Shown in pieces: positions 12,699-21,894 of a stretch of 64,000 bases of DNA. Where the stretch lies: contig JAURLX010000004.1 in NCBI GenBank assembly GCA_030830965.1, forward strand, positions 1-64,000, given 5' to 3'. Under the pieces are notes generated by a model. That model was not told the DNA's origin, did no database searches, and worked only from the letters and a program-made list of their open reading frames with translations. Origin of the DNA: Verrucomicrobiota bacterium. GTDB taxonomy: Bacteria; Verrucomicrobiota; Verrucomicrobiia; Opitutales; UBA953. A program made the position numbers and the translations under genes. The stretch's first letter is position 1, and each line of letters begins with the position of its first letter.

Positions 12699-13391
12699 AT
12701 GAGCGAACAGCCCGAACAGCCCGAACAGACCACCCTGGCCTCCCGTACCGGGCACAACTTCCTCACGGGCCTGTTCCTGTTCCTTCCGGTCAGCCTGACC
12801 CTCTACATCGTCTCGGTCCTGCTCGACCTCATCGGGAAGCCGGTCCAGTCGATCGCCAAGGAGGTCATCCGCCTGGTCTACCAGGGCTCGGGACGCCCCA
12901 TGCCCGACCTGAGCGCGGGCAGCCTCAGCGTACTGCTCATGATCGTGAGCGCCCTGGTGATGGTCGTGCTGCTCACGCTCGTGGGCTGGCTCTCCAAGCG
13001 CCTCTTCGGGCGATTGCTCGAACGCTGGTTCACCCGGCTGCTCGAACGCATCCCCGGGCTCGGTTCGCTCTACACGTCGATCCGCCAGATGGTCGACGCG
13101 CTCAGCGGACGCAACAAGGCCACCTTCCGTCGTGTCGTGATGGTCGAGTTCCCCCGCCCGGGGAGCTGGACCTTCGGCTTCGTCACGCACGAGCAGCCGG
13201 CGATCTTCTCCGAAGCCCTCGGCCGTCCGGTCGTCAACGTGTTCATCCCGGCGGCCCCCGCCCCGACCACCGGCGTCATCCTCGCGGTGCCGCCCGAGGA
13301 CGTCCGGGAGACGAAGCTGTCGGTGACCGAGGCGCTCGGCCTCCTCATGAGCTTCGGCGCGGTGATGCCCAGGCAGGAAGAGAAGCCCTGA
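12699..13391 (+). CDS. DUF502 family membrane protein
   Basis: 230 residues. Two hydrophobic segments near the N-terminus (NFLTGLFLFLPVSLTLYIVS and SVLLMIVSALVMVVLLTLVGW) are followed by the DUF502 core, including RIPGLGSLYTSIRQMVDAL-type sequence, VMVEFPRPGSWTFGFVTHE and VNVFIPAAPAPTTG. The molecular function of the family is unknown. The first codons contain three tandem copies of a 9-bp unit encoding EQP. It is the first gene of an operon with the recO-like gene (3-nt gap) and the nuclease-helicase gene. Confidence 0.85.
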   Translation: MSEQPEQPEQTTLASRTGHNFLTGLFLFLPVSLTLYIVSVLLDLIGKPVQSIAKEVIRLVYQGSGRPMPDLSAGSLSVLLMIVSALVMVVLLTLVGWLSKRLFGRLLERWFTRLLERIPGLGSLYTSIRQMVDALSGRNKATFRRVVMVEFPRPGSWTFGFVTHEQPAIFSEALGRPVVNVFIPAAPAPTTGVILAVPPEDVRETKLSVTEALGLLMSFGAVMPRQEEKP

Positions 13392-13394
13392 CGG

Positions 13395-13997
13395 ATGCCG
13401 GGACACGCGCTGCGCTGCCTGGTGCTCGGACGCGACGCTTCCGGGGAGTCGCACGACCTGCTCACGTTGCTCGAGCCCGCGGAGGGCCTGGCGCGCTGCC
13501 TGCTCCGGCGGCGCCGCGCGGGCGCCGGGGACTCCCCCGACCTCTTCGACGAGGCCGAGGTCACGCTGGAGAAGTCCAAGGACGGCGGCACGCGCTTCGC
13601 CCGCGACTACCGGCTGCTGCGCCGCCGCACGGGCATCGGGCGCGACCGGCGCGCGCTGGAACGCGCCAGCCGGCTGGCCGGCATCCTGCGCCGCAACCCG
13701 CCGCCGCCCGAGTCGGCCCCGGTCTGCTGGAAAATCGCGCAGGAGACCTTCGACGCCATTGCGACGCGGCCGCGCCCCGACGCGGCATACTTCAAGGCGC
13801 TCTGGCTCATCCTCAAGGACGGCGGCTGGCCGGTGCATGAGCACTGGTTCTCGCGCCTGGGCGGCCGCCAGGCCGACGCCGCCGCGGTGCTGGCCGCGCC
13901 GCTCGACGCGCAGACGTCCGACGAGGAGATGGTGATGGCGCTCTCCGCCGACCTCGAGCGCTGGGCGGCGGGCGAGGTCCACTACGTCCTGCCCTGA
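13395..13997 (+). CDS. recO: RecO-like DNA repair protein
   Basis: 200 residues. The N-terminus resembles the RecO OB-fold (LRCLVLGRDASGESHDLLTLLEPAEG ... LFDEAEVTLEKSKDGGTRFARDYRLL), followed by a helical region with AYFKALWLILKDGGWPV like the RecO C-terminal half. No zinc-binding cysteine cluster is present and the protein is shorter than E. coli RecO (242). RecO loads RecA on SSB-coated DNA with RecR. Its stop overlaps the next start by one base (TGATG), coupling it to a DNA nuclease-helicase, which fits a repair role. Similarity is by eye and the assignment is moderate. Confidence 0.6.
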   Translation: MPGHALRCLVLGRDASGESHDLLTLLEPAEGLARCLLRRRRAGAGDSPDLFDEAEVTLEKSKDGGTRFARDYRLLRRRTGIGRDRRALERASRLAGILRRNPPPPESAPVCWKIAQETFDAIATRPRPDAAYFKALWLILKDGGWPVHEHWFSRLGGRQADAAAVLAAPLDAQTSDEEMVMALSADLERWAAGEVHYVLP

Positions 13998-16291
13998 TGC
14001 GCATCGACGTCCAGGCCCGGCGCATCGAGCTGAGCGCGCAGGAATTCGCCACGTTCCGCCCAGGCCCGGGCGCGGGAGCCGGCGGCTCGCCCTGGCGCGC
14101 CGAAGCGGGACGGCAGTGGCACGAATCGCTGCGCCTCGAGGCCGAGAAGGAGGGCGCGGGCTGGGAATTCGAGAAGGGGGTGGCCTGCGAGATCGGCGCA
14201 CTGGGCTGGAAGGTGGCGGTCACGGGCCGGACCGACCAGTGGCGAGAATGCGGGGGACTGACGGAAATCCGCGAGGTCAAGACCGTCACGTGCACCCTGC
14301 CCCGGCGTCCCGAATGGCTGCTGCAGCGCTACCCGCACCACTTCCTGCAGCTCGCGGCCTACTGCCACGCCGCCCGCCTGCGGCCCGGCACCTCGCGCGT
14401 GGCCGGCGAACTCGTGTTCGTCGACCCTGCGGACGGCACGCGCCAGAAGGTCCCCCTGCCCGAGGCCGCCGAGGCCGACCTGCTGCGGCAGGCCGAGCAG
14501 GTCGCGGCCCACGCGGAGAACCGCCGCGCGAGCCACGCCAGGCTGCTCGCGCTGCCCGACCGGACACCCTTCGCCGAGCCGCGGCCGGAATGGCGGGGCT
14601 GCTGCGCCGACCTCGATCACGCGGCGCTCGAGTCGCCGACCCGCCTGCTCGTGGCGCCGACGGGCTTCGGCAAGACCTCCGCCGCCCTGCGCCACGGGCT
14701 GGCGCTCCTGCGCGGAGGGAGGGCCGGACGCCTGCTCTACCTCACGGGCAAGGGCACGGGGCAACTTCAGGTGCTCCGCGAGCTCCGCCGGATGGCCGGG
14801 CCCGGGGAGCTCCGTGCGCTGGTCCTGCGGCCGCGCGCGGAACACGAGGTCGACGGGCTCAGCGACGACCCCGAGGTGATCCGCCGCAACTGGACGCTGG
14901 CGAAGATCGACCCGGCCTCGCTGCTCGACGCAGGCGCCGACCTCCGGAAGGTCCGCGAGCTCGGCCGCATCGCCGGCGTGCCGCCCTGGGACATCACCAA
15001 GGCGATGCTGGTCCATGCGGACGCGGTCATCTGCGACTACAACTACGTCTTCTCGCCCCGCAACCGCGCGGCGCTCGAGACCGTGCCCGGCTGGGACGAA
15101 TCCGACACGGCGCTCGTCGTCGACGAGGCCCACAACCTCCCCGACCGCGCGGCCGAATGCCTCTCGCTGCGCGACGACGCGCAGTCGGCCGCCGACTTCG
15201 CGCACGCCCTGCTCTCCCACCGCGCGCCGGCCGGCTGGATCTCCGCCGCGCAATCCTGGGCCGACTTCCTCGGACGACTCCCCGCGGCGGACGCCGCCTC
15301 GCCCGACGACCGGCTGGAGGCGATGGCGATCGCCGACCGCTTCGCCCTGCTCGCCGCCGAGCAGCCCTTCAACACCGACGGCCTGCCGGACGACGCCCGC
15401 CAGGCGGCCTGGGACATGGCCGCCTGGTCCGAGCGGCTGGAGTCGTCGGACCTGGGCTGGCTGCTGTGGTCGCCCAAGCCCGGGACGCTCAGCCTCGACT
15501 GCCTCACGGCCGCGCGCACGACGGGCGAACGGCTGCGCGCGTTCGGCCACGCGCTGCTCATGACCGCCACGCCCGGCCCGAAGGGAGCGCTCGCGGCCGA
15601 CTGCGGCCTCGACGGCGAAGCGCTCACGCGCGTGGACGCGGCGGCCCCTTGGCGGCAAGGAGCCTACTCGGTGGCCATCGACGCGCGCGCCGACACGCGG
15701 CTCAAGGCCCGGGAATCGACGATGGCGCTCACGGCCGCGAGCCTCCGCCGGCTGTCGGAGGACGGCGCGGTGGCGGCGTTCTTCCCCTCCTACCGCTACG
15801 CGGAGGCGGTGGTGGCAGAGCTGCGGAGGACGGAACCCGACATCGACGTCGCCCTGCAGCCCCGCGGGCTGGGGCCGGACGGGACGGCCAGGTTCGTGGA
15901 AGACTCGCTGAACCGCTTCACCGTGCTCTGCCTCATCCTCGGGGGGTCGCTGGGCGAAGGGGTCGACATGCTGGGCGGCCGGATCCGCTCGGCGGTGGTC
16001 GTCGGCCCGGCGCTGCCCGAGGTGAACGCGCTGCAGGAGGCCCGCCGCAGGATGTTCGTCGCGGACGGGGCCGAGGACGCCTTCTCGCTCGCCTACGTGC
16101 GGCCGGGGATGCGCAAGGTCAACCAGGCGCTGGGCCGTCTCGTGCGCGCGCCGGGCCATTCCGCGCGCGTGCTCCTGCACTGCCGCAGGTTCGCCGACGA
16201 GACCTACCGGGGACTGCTTTCGGGCGAATACGGGGACCCGCCGGTCCTCGCGGACGACGGCGACTTCGCGCGCTGGGCGGAACGGAGCTGA
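13997..16291 (+). CDS. RecB-type nuclease fused to XPD/Rad3-like superfamily 2 helicase
   Basis: 764 residues, cytoplasmic, predicted ATP-dependent DNA helicase with an N-terminal nuclease. Residues ~40-125 show the PD-(D/E)XK/RecB order: WHESL (E43), GRTDQW (D80), EIREVKTV (E93-x-K95) and QLAAY (Q118...Y122). Residues ~215-755 show helicase motifs: Walker A APTGFGKTSAA (K226), the XPD/DinG-like ADAVICDYNYVFSP, DEAH box VVDEAHNLPDRA (376-379), MTATPGP, and motif VI VNQALGRLVRAPGH. XPD and DinG proteins have four Fe-S cysteines between Walker A and the DEAH box; here only C347 lies in that interval, so the cluster is absent. Last gene of the DUF502-recO operon. A DNA repair role is likely; specificity is unknown. 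Confidence 0.78.
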   Translation: MRIDVQARRIELSAQEFATFRPGPGAGAGGSPWRAEAGRQWHESLRLEAEKEGAGWEFEKGVACEIGALGWKVAVTGRTDQWRECGGLTEIREVKTVTCTLPRRPEWLLQRYPHHFLQLAAYCHAARLRPGTSRVAGELVFVDPADGTRQKVPLPEAAEADLLRQAEQVAAHAENRRASHARLLALPDRTPFAEPRPEWRGCCADLDHAALESPTRLLVAPTGFGKTSAALRHGLALLRGGRAGRLLYLTGKGTGQLQVLRELRRMAGPGELRALVLRPRAEHEVDGLSDDPEVIRRNWTLAKIDPASLLDAGADLRKVRELGRIAGVPPWDITKAMLVHADAVICDYNYVFSPRNRAALETVPGWDESDTALVVDEAHNLPDRAAECLSLRDDAQSAADFAHALLSHRAPAGWISAAQSWADFLGRLPAADAASPDDRLEAMAIADRFALLAAEQPFNTDGLPDDARQAAWDMAAWSERLESSDLGWLLWSPKPGTLSLDCLTAARTTGERLRAFGHALLMTATPGPKGALAADCGLDGEALTRVDAAAPWRQGAYSVAIDARADTRLKARESTMALTAASLRRLSEDGAVAAFFPSYRYAEAVVAELRRTEPDIDVALQPRGLGPDGTARFVEDSLNRFTVLCLILGGSLGEGVDMLGGRIRSAVVVGPALPEVNALQEARRRMFVADGAEDAFSLAYVRPGMRKVNQALGRLVRAPGHSARVLLHCRRFADETYRGLLSGEYGDPPVLADDGDFARWAERS

Positions 16292-16292
16292 C

Positions 16293-16943
16293 TCAGACGC
16301 GCACGACGACCTGGTCGAGGGGCCGGCGGATCTTGACGAAGCCCGCGTGCTTGTCGGCGGCGGAACGGTAGCCGGCGGCGCAGGCCACGACAGTCTCGTG
16401 CCGGGTGCCCTTCAGGCCGAGGATCTCGTCATACTTGGCGGGGTCGATGCCCTCGAGCGGGCAGGTGTCCACGCCGAGGACCGCCGCGGCGGCCATGAAC
16501 TGGCCCAGGGCGATGTAGACCTGGCGCGCGGCCCACTCGCGCTGGCGCTCCGCGGGCATGCCCTGGGCGACGTTCTGGAGCATCATCTGCCGGTAGGGCT
16601 CCAGCTTGACGGGATCGGCGCGACGCTCCGCCACCATCTGGTCGAAGAACGCCTGCACGTCGGCCTCGATCACGGACGTCTGGCGCGTGAACACCACAAG
16701 ATGCGAGGCGTCGGTCACCTGAGACTGCCCCCAGGAGTTCGGCCGCAGGAGCGCGCGCTTCGCCGCGTCGACCACGACCACGAATTTCCAAGGCTGGAGG
16801 CCGTAGGACGAGGGCGCCAGCTGCAGGGAGTGCTCGAGGGCCTTCCAGACGTCGGCCGGAATCGGCCGTGGGTCGAAGGTCTTGGTCGCGTAGCGCCAGC
16901 GCAGGGCGGCGTCGAGCTGGGCGGGAGTCGTGGCGGGGGTCAT
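16293..16943 (-). CDS. Nitroreductase-family NAD(P)H oxidoreductase
   Basis: About 216 residues of the FMN-dependent nitroreductase family (NfsB-like). N-terminal FMN phosphate-binding RWRYATKTFDPRPIP, SLQLAPSSYGLQPWKFVVV, AARQVYIALGQFMAAAAVLGVDTCPLEG and the C-terminal VACAAGYRS. It probably reduces nitroaromatics or quinones in the cytoplasm; the physiological substrate is unknown. The start MTPATTP was chosen because a TTGACA promoter lies just upstream. Its 3' end abuts the helicase gene (convergent, 1-nt gap). Confidence 0.87.
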   Translation of the reverse strand: MTPATTPAQLDAALRWRYATKTFDPRPIPADVWKALEHSLQLAPSSYGLQPWKFVVVVDAAKRALLRPNSWGQSQVTDASHLVVFTRQTSVIEADVQAFFDQMVAERRADPVKLEPYRQMMLQNVAQGMPAERQREWAARQVYIALGQFMAAAAVLGVDTCPLEGIDPAKYDEILGLKGTRHETVVACAAGYRSAADKHAGFVKIRRPLDQVVVRV

Positions 16944-16952
16944 GAGGACGCC

Positions 16953-16981
16953 AGCCAACCGCCGGGGCCGCCCGGTGTCAA
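16953..16981 (-). promoter_or_regulatory. Promoter of the nitroreductase gene (leaderless type)
   Basis: Minus strand: consensus TTGACA, 17-nt spacer, TTGGCT, then 9 nt to the ATG at 16943. The -35 box ends next to the stop codon of lolD. Confidence 0.5.
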
Positions 16982-16982
16982 A

Positions 16983-17654
16983 TCACGCGGGCGAGAGCAC
17001 GCCACCCGAGAGCACGTAGCGGCGGGACGCCCTTTCGGCGAACTCGCGGCTGTGCGTGACGAGCACCAGCGCCGTGCCGAGCGTGGCGACCACGCCGAGC
17101 ATGAGCGACATGACCTCCTCGGCCGTGCGTTCGTCGAGATTGCCCGTGGGCTCGTCGGCCAGCAGCACCGGCGGACGGTTCACCAGCGCGCGGGCGAGCG
17201 CGACCCGCTGGCATTCGCCTCCCGAAAGCTTCGACGGCAGGTGGTCCGCCCGGGCGGAGAGACCGACCTGGCCGAGCAGTTCGCCGGCGCGGCGGGCGGC
17301 CTCGGCGGCGTCGATGCCGGCGATGCGCGCAGCGAGCGCGACGTTTTCCTGCGCGGTGAGCTCGGGCATCAGCTGGTAGTTCTGGAAGACGAAGCCCACG
17401 CCGCGGCCGAGCGCCAGGCGGGGCGGACACAGGCCCAGCCCGGGCAGCAGCACCTCGACCACGCCGGCATCGGGCTGGTCAAGTCCGCCGAGGATCTGCA
17501 GCAGCGTCGTCTTGCCCGAACCGGAGGAGCCTCGGACCGACACCGACTCGCCCGCCCGGACGTCCAGCGAGACGCCGTTGAGGACGCACAGCGGCCCCGC
17601 GGGCGAGGCGTAGGAGCGGACCAGCCCGGCGGCTCGCAGGACGGAATCAGGCAT
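16983..17654 (-). CDS. lolD: Lipoprotein-releasing-type ABC transporter ATPase (LolD-like)
   Basis: 223 residues with all ABC ATPase motifs: Walker [14 protein letters not shown]-loop [17 protein letters not shown], signature [19 protein letters not shown], Walker [13 protein letters not shown] and switch His VTHSREF. The closest family is LolD/MacB, which powers release of outer-membrane lipoproteins from the inner membrane to the chaperone LolA. It overlaps the upstream permease gene by 8 nt and follows lysS-lolC on the same strand. Confidence 0.88.
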   Translation of the reverse strand: MPDSVLRAAGLVRSYASPAGPLCVLNGVSLDVRAGESVSVRGSSGSGKTTLLQILGGLDQPDAGVVEVLLPGLGLCPPRLALGRGVGFVFQNYQLMPELTAQENVALAARIAGIDAAEAARRAGELLGQVGLSARADHLPSKLSGGECQRVALARALVNRPPVLLADEPTGNLDERTAEEVMSLMLGVVATLGTALVLVTHSREFAERASRRYVLSGGVLSPA

Positions 17655-18867
17655 CGCGCATGGCCTCCGAGGGCTTGCGGCCGGCGGCCCAGATCGCGGG
17701 GAAGAGCCCCGCGGCCGCCGTGGTGACCAAGGTGAAGAACGCCGCGACCAGGAAATCGGAGGCGTCGTAGTGCAGGGGCACCCGCGAGAACTGGTAGACG
17801 TTGGCGACCATGTCGCCGTCGCCGAAGAGCCGGTTCACCGCGCCGAGGATGCCGTCGCGGAAGGTGAGGATCGTCCACGTGAGCCCGAAGCCGGCGAGCG
17901 TGCCGATGAGCCCGATGAGCAGCCCCTGCAGCGCGAAGATCAGCACCAGCTCGGCGCGGCCCGCGCCCAGTGCGGCGAGCACGCCGACCTCGCGCGCGCG
18001 GCGGATGACCGCGGAGAAGAGCGTGCTGCCGATGGAGAACGAAGCCACCAGCGTGATGATGAACATCAGAAAGAAGAGCATGGTCTTCTCGAAGCGGATA
18101 GCCTCGAGGAAGTTGCGTTTCACGTGCTGCCACGGGATGAAGGCGAGGCCCGGACGCGCGGCGGAGAGCCGTTCGGCGACGGATTCGGCCGCCGCGGGCT
18201 CCTTCAGGCGCAGCGTGAGACCGTGGGCGCGGCCGCCCAGCGCCCAGAGGTCGTCGAACCGGCGCAGCGGAATGAGCGCCGCGCGGTCGTCGACCTCCGT
18301 GAAGCCCGTGCGGATGACCGCGCAGACCTCGAGCTCGACCGGCAGGGGCGCCCGGCCCTTCTCCGCGCGCTCGGCCATGGCGGGCGACCAGAGTTCGACC
18401 TTGTCGCCCACCCGCACGCGGAGCGCGCGGGCGAGCCCGGCGCCGAGGGCCACGCGGCCGTCATCGATCTCGTCGAAGGAGCCGAAGGCGACGTAGCGGC
18501 GCGCCGGCTGGGCGGGGTCCGACGGATCGATGCCGCGCACGCCGGCCACCGCGGAGAAGTCGCCATTGCGGACCAGGGCCGGGCCTTCGGCGTAGGGCGA
18601 GGCCGAACGCACCGCAGGGTCGGCTCCGAGGGTCCGGGCGAGCTCCGCGGGACGCTCGATCGGCGCGGAGGCAGTGACCACGCAGTCGCCGAACGACTCG
18701 CGGATGCGGAGGCGGTGCTCCTCGCCGAAGCCGTTCATCACCGTCTGCACCACCAGCAGCGAGGCCACGCCGAGCGCCACCCCGAGGATGGACACCGTGG
18801 CGAAGGCCGGGAACCGCCGGCCCGGGGGGAAGAGCTGCCTCAGCGCGAGATGGAGGAACCAGGGCAC
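17647..18867 (-). CDS. lolC: LolC/LolE-type lipoprotein exporter permease
   Basis: 406 residues with the LolC/E topology: one N-terminal membrane segment (VSILGVALGVASLLVV), a large periplasmic MacB-like core (VMNGFGEEHRLRIRESFGD), and three C-terminal segments (TMLFFLMFIITLVASFSI, LVLIFALQGLLIGLIGTLAG, DFLVAAFFTLVTTAAAGLFPA). Only one permease gene is present beside lolD, so the exporter may use a homodimer of this subunit. The start codon is GTG. It lies 9 nt after lysS and overlaps lolD, forming a three-gene unit. Confidence 0.87.
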   Translation of the reverse strand: MPWFLHLALRQLFPPGRRFPAFATVSILGVALGVASLLVVQTVMNGFGEEHRLRIRESFGDCVVTASAPIERPAELARTLGADPAVRSASPYAEGPALVRNGDFSAVAGVRGIDPSDPAQPARRYVAFGSFDEIDDGRVALGAGLARALRVRVGDKVELWSPAMAERAEKGRAPLPVELEVCAVIRTGFTEVDDRAALIPLRRFDDLWALGGRAHGLTLRLKEPAAAESVAERLSAARPGLAFIPWQHVKRNFLEAIRFEKTMLFFLMFIITLVASFSIGSTLFSAVIRRAREVGVLAALGAGRAELVLIFALQGLLIGLIGTLAGFGLTWTILTFRDGILGAVNRLFGDGDMVANVYQFSRVPLHYDASDFLVAAFFTLVTTAAAGLFPAIWAAGRKPSEAMRDA

Positions 18868-18876
18868 CTGCGTCGG

Positions 18877-20361
18877 TCAGGGATTCGCGGACGGCCGGAG
18901 CGTCGGGAACAGGATCACGTCGCGGATGTTGGCCGCGCCCGTGAGCAGCACCGCCAGGCGGTCGATGCCCACGCCCAGTCCGCCCGCGGGCGGCATGCCA
19001 TGCTCGAGCGCGAGCAGGAAGTCCTCGTCGACCTTGTGCTGTTCGGCGCCGGCCTGGATCTGGAACATCTCGCGCTGCACGCCCGGGTCGTTCTGCTCGG
19101 AGTAGGCCGGAGCGATCTCCTGGCCGTTGATGCAGAGCTCGAAAACGTCGATCGTCGTGGCGTCGCCGCGGGTGATCTTGGCGAGCGGGCAGAGCTCCTT
19201 GGGCACGTGGGTGACGAAGGTCGGCTGGATGAGCGTCGGCTCGATCAGCTTGCCGAAAACCTCGTTGGTGACCTCGTAGTCCTCCCAGTCGGCGCGAGGC
19301 TCCTCGAGCCCGAGCACGCGGCAGGCGGCGATCTTCTCCTCCTTGGTGCGCGAGAACCACTGCGGGTCGCCCGTGCGCTCGAGGATGAGGTCCTTGTACT
19401 TCGCCTCGCGCCATTCGCCCCCGAGCTCGATGACCGTGCCGTCGTGCCGCGCGATGGAGGTGGTGCCGAGGGCCTCGCGGGCCGCGGTCTGGATGAGCGA
19501 GCGCACCAGCTCCATCATGCCGCGGTAGTCGCTGTAGGCCTGGTAGGCCTCGAGCATGGTGAACTCCGGGCTGTGGCGGGGCGAGTAGCCCTCGTTGCGG
19601 AAGACCCGGCCGATCTCGAACACGCGGTCAAGACCGCCCACGAGGCAGCGCTTGAGGTGCAGCTCCAGGGCGATGCGCAAGTTGAAGTCGCAGTCGAGCG
19701 CGTTGAAGTGCGTCTGGAACGGACGGGCCGCCGCGCCGCCGGCGACCGAGTGCAGCGCAGGCGTCTCGACCTCGAGGAAGCCCCGGCTCCAGAGAAAGCG
19801 GCGGATCGACTCGATGATGCGGCTGCGCGCCATGAGGCGGCGGCGAGACTCCTCGTTCACCACGAGGTCAAGGTAGCGCTGACGGTAGACCTGGTCCTGG
19901 TCGGCCAGGCCGGCCCACTTCTCCGGGAGCGGCCGCAGGGCCTTGGCGAGCAGACGATACTCCGTCACGCGCACCGTGACCTCGCCGGTCTTAGTCCGGA
20001 ACAGACGGCCGCGCACCCCGACGAAGTCGCCGAGGTCGAGCAGCTTCTTGAAATGGGCGTCGTAGCGGTCGCCGAGGGCGTCGCGCGTGAAGTAGCACTG
20101 CTGGACGCCGGAACGGTCCAAGACCTTGACGAAGCTGGCCTTGCCCATGACGCGCAGCGCGACGATGCGGCCGGCCACGGAGACCTCGGGACCCTCCTCG
20201 ACGCCCTCGGGCAGGAGCGACGGGCAGTCGGCGGCGACATGCGTCTGGTCCCACTCGGCCCGGAAGGGGTCCTCCCCCGCCGCCCGGAGCTGGGCGAGCT
20301 TCTCCAGACGCACGGCCCGGAGGTCGTGCGAGATGGCGTTGAGGTCGGGCTTTTCGCTCAT
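18877..20361 (-). CDS. lysS: Lysyl-tRNA synthetase, class II
   Basis: 494 residues. N-terminal OB-fold anticodon domain (GPEVSVAGRIVALRVMGKASFVKVLDRSG) and the class II catalytic core: motif 1 region SRIIESIRRFLWSRGFLEVETPAL, motif 2 FRNEGYSPRHSPEFTMLEAYQAY, motif 3 GLGVGIDRLAVLLTGAANIRDVILFP. It charges tRNA-Lys in the cytoplasm. It is the first gene of lysS-lolC-lolD on the minus strand. Confidence 0.96.
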   Translation of the reverse strand: MSEKPDLNAISHDLRAVRLEKLAQLRAAGEDPFRAEWDQTHVAADCPSLLPEGVEEGPEVSVAGRIVALRVMGKASFVKVLDRSGVQQCYFTRDALGDRYDAHFKKLLDLGDFVGVRGRLFRTKTGEVTVRVTEYRLLAKALRPLPEKWAGLADQDQVYRQRYLDLVVNEESRRRLMARSRIIESIRRFLWSRGFLEVETPALHSVAGGAAARPFQTHFNALDCDFNLRIALELHLKRCLVGGLDRVFEIGRVFRNEGYSPRHSPEFTMLEAYQAYSDYRGMMELVRSLIQTAAREALGTTSIARHDGTVIELGGEWREAKYKDLILERTGDPQWFSRTKEEKIAACRVLGLEEPRADWEDYEVTNEVFGKLIEPTLIQPTFVTHVPKELCPLAKITRGDATTIDVFELCINGQEIAPAYSEQNDPGVQREMFQIQAGAEQHKVDEDFLLALEHGMPPAGGLGVGIDRLAVLLTGAANIRDVILFPTLRPSANP

Positions 20362-20438
20362 GCTGCTGGCAGAAATGGGTGCCTTCCGGAGGGCCGGGAG
20401 GCAAGGGCGAAAGGGCCGCCAAGGCGGGCGTTTCCGTG

Positions 20439-20466
20439 TTGCGATGGAACGGCGGCGAGGGATAAC
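20439..20466 (+). promoter_or_regulatory. Promoter of thyA-folA (leaderless type)
   Basis: TTGCGA, 16-nt spacer, GATAAC, then 8 nt to the thyA ATG at 20475. It lies in the divergent lysS/thyA gap, and no Shine-Dalgarno site is seen. Confidence 0.55.
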
Positions 20467-20474
20467 CAGACTTC

Positions 20475-21320
20475 ATGAAGGCGTACCTCGACCTGCTCGG
20501 CCACGTGCGGCGGAACGGCGAGCGGCGCGTCGACCGGACGGGCGTGGGGACGCTGGGGATCTTCGGCGCGCAGATGCGCTTAGACCTCGCCGAGGGCTTC
20601 CCGCTCGTGACCACCAAGAAGGTCCACCTCAAGTCCGTGGTGCACGAGCTACTTTGGTTCCTCGCGGGCAGCACCGACAACGCCTGGCTCAACGAGCGCG
20701 GCGTCAGCATCTGGAACGAGTGGGCCACGGCGGAGCAGTGCGCGAAGTTCGGACGGGGCCCCGGAGACCTCGGCCCGGTCTACGGACACCAGTGGCGCCG
20801 CTTCGGCGCGTCGCGCCTTCCGGACGGCTCCTACGCCGACGACGGCGTCGACCAGGTGCGCCGGCTCGTCGAGGAGATCCGCCGCAACCCCTCCAGCCGC
20901 CGGCTCATCGTGACGGGCTGGAACCCGAAGGAGGCGGACCAGGTCGCGCTCCCGCCCTGCCACACGCTCTTCCAGTTCCACGTCTCCGGCGACGGGCGCC
21001 TCAGCTGCCAGCTCTACCAGCGCAGCGCGGACCTTTTCCTCGGCGTGCCCTTCAACATCGCGAGCTACTCTATCCTGACCCACATGGTCGCGCAGGTGAC
21101 CGGCCTGCGTCCGGGCCATTTCGTGCACACCTTCGGCGACGCCCACGTCTACCTCAACCACCTCGAGCAGGTGGACCTGCAGCTCACGCGCGAGCCGCGC
21201 GCCCTGCCCCGGCTGGTCCTGAACCCCGAGGTGAAGGACCTGTTCGCCTTCAGGTTCGAGGACATTTCGGTCGAGGGCTACGACCCGCATCCGGCGATCA
21301 AGGCCCCGGTGGCCGTCTGA
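20475..21320 (+). CDS. thyA: Thymidylate synthase
   Basis: Converts dUMP to dTMP using methylenetetrahydrofolate. 281 residues with the family landmarks: [43 protein letters not shown], the catalytic cysteine C162 in [12 protein letters not shown], and the folate/dUMP site [18 protein letters not shown] ... [10 protein letters not shown]. The downstream folA starts 1 nt after the stop, an arrangement that couples dTMP synthesis to regeneration of tetrahydrofolate. Confidence 0.97.
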   Translation: MKAYLDLLGHVRRNGERRVDRTGVGTLGIFGAQMRLDLAEGFPLVTTKKVHLKSVVHELLWFLAGSTDNAWLNERGVSIWNEWATAEQCAKFGRGPGDLGPVYGHQWRRFGASRLPDGSYADDGVDQVRRLVEEIRRNPSSRRLIVTGWNPKEADQVALPPCHTLFQFHVSGDGRLSCQLYQRSADLFLGVPFNIASYSILTHMVAQVTGLRPGHFVHTFGDAHVYLNHLEQVDLQLTREPRALPRLVLNPEVKDLFAFRFEDISVEGYDPHPAIKAPVAV

Positions 21321-21321
21321 C

Positions 21322-21801
21322 GTGGACCTCGGCCGTCCGCTCATCGCCATCGCCGCCGTCGCGCGCAACCGCGGCATCGGCCTGGCTAACCGGCTGCCGT
21401 GGCGGATCCCGGAGGACTTCGCGTTCTTCAAGGCGGCGACGATGGGCCACGTCCTGCTGATGGGACGCAAGACCTACGCGTCCATCGGACGGCCCCTGCC
21501 CGGCCGGACGACAGTCGTGCTCAGCCGGTCCGGCTTCGCCGCGCCGGGCGTGACGGTGGCCAGGGACTGGGCGGAGGCCGCCGCGGTAGCCCCGGACCGG
21601 AAACTTTTCCTCGCCGGAGGGGCCGCGCTCTACACGGAGGCGCTCCCCTGGTGCTCCGAGCTCATCCTGACGCATGTCGACCTCGAGCCCGAGGCGGACG
21701 CATTCTTCCCCGACTGGCGCGACCATTTCGATGACGGCCAAGTGCTCGAATGCCACCCGACCTGCACCATGCGCCGCCATCTGCCCCTGAGGCGGGGGTG
21801 A
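21322..21801 (+). CDS. folA: Dihydrofolate reductase
   Basis: 159 residues, GTG start. NADPH-dependent reduction of dihydrofolate. Typical DHFR motifs: IAIAAVARNRGIGLANRLPWRIPEDFAFFK, the cofactor-binding GHVLLMGRKTYASIGRPLPGRTTVVLSR, LFLAGGAALYTEALP, and a C-terminal strand with DAFFPDW. It is separated from thyA by one base, so it is certainly in the same operon. Confidence 0.94.
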   Translation: MDLGRPLIAIAAVARNRGIGLANRLPWRIPEDFAFFKAATMGHVLLMGRKTYASIGRPLPGRTTVVLSRSGFAAPGVTVARDWAEAAAVAPDRKLFLAGGAALYTEALPWCSELILTHVDLEPEADAFFPDWRDHFDDGQVLECHPTCTMRRHLPLRRG

Positions 21802-21826
21802 TCCGGGCTCGGCAGGGTCCGGCGAC

Positions 21827-21850
21827 GCGATAAAAAGCGGTTTTTCGCTG
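21827..21850. terminator. A/T-stem palindrome after folA, possible terminator
   Basis: GCGATAAAAAGCGGTTTTTCGC can form a hairpin with an AAAAA/TTTTT stem flanked by GCG/CGC, about 25 nt past the folA stop, followed by GGTTTTCTCC. It may separate thyA-folA from the nuo genes. The GC content of the stem is low, so this is weak. Confidence 0.3.
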
Positions 21851-21894
21851 GTTTTCTCCTTTCCAACGCATCCCCCCGTCCTAACTTCCCGACC

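Noticed and set aside
17770-20478. 902-residue plus-strand ORF
   Set aside because: Antisense to lolC and lysS, both with clear family motifs on the minus strand.
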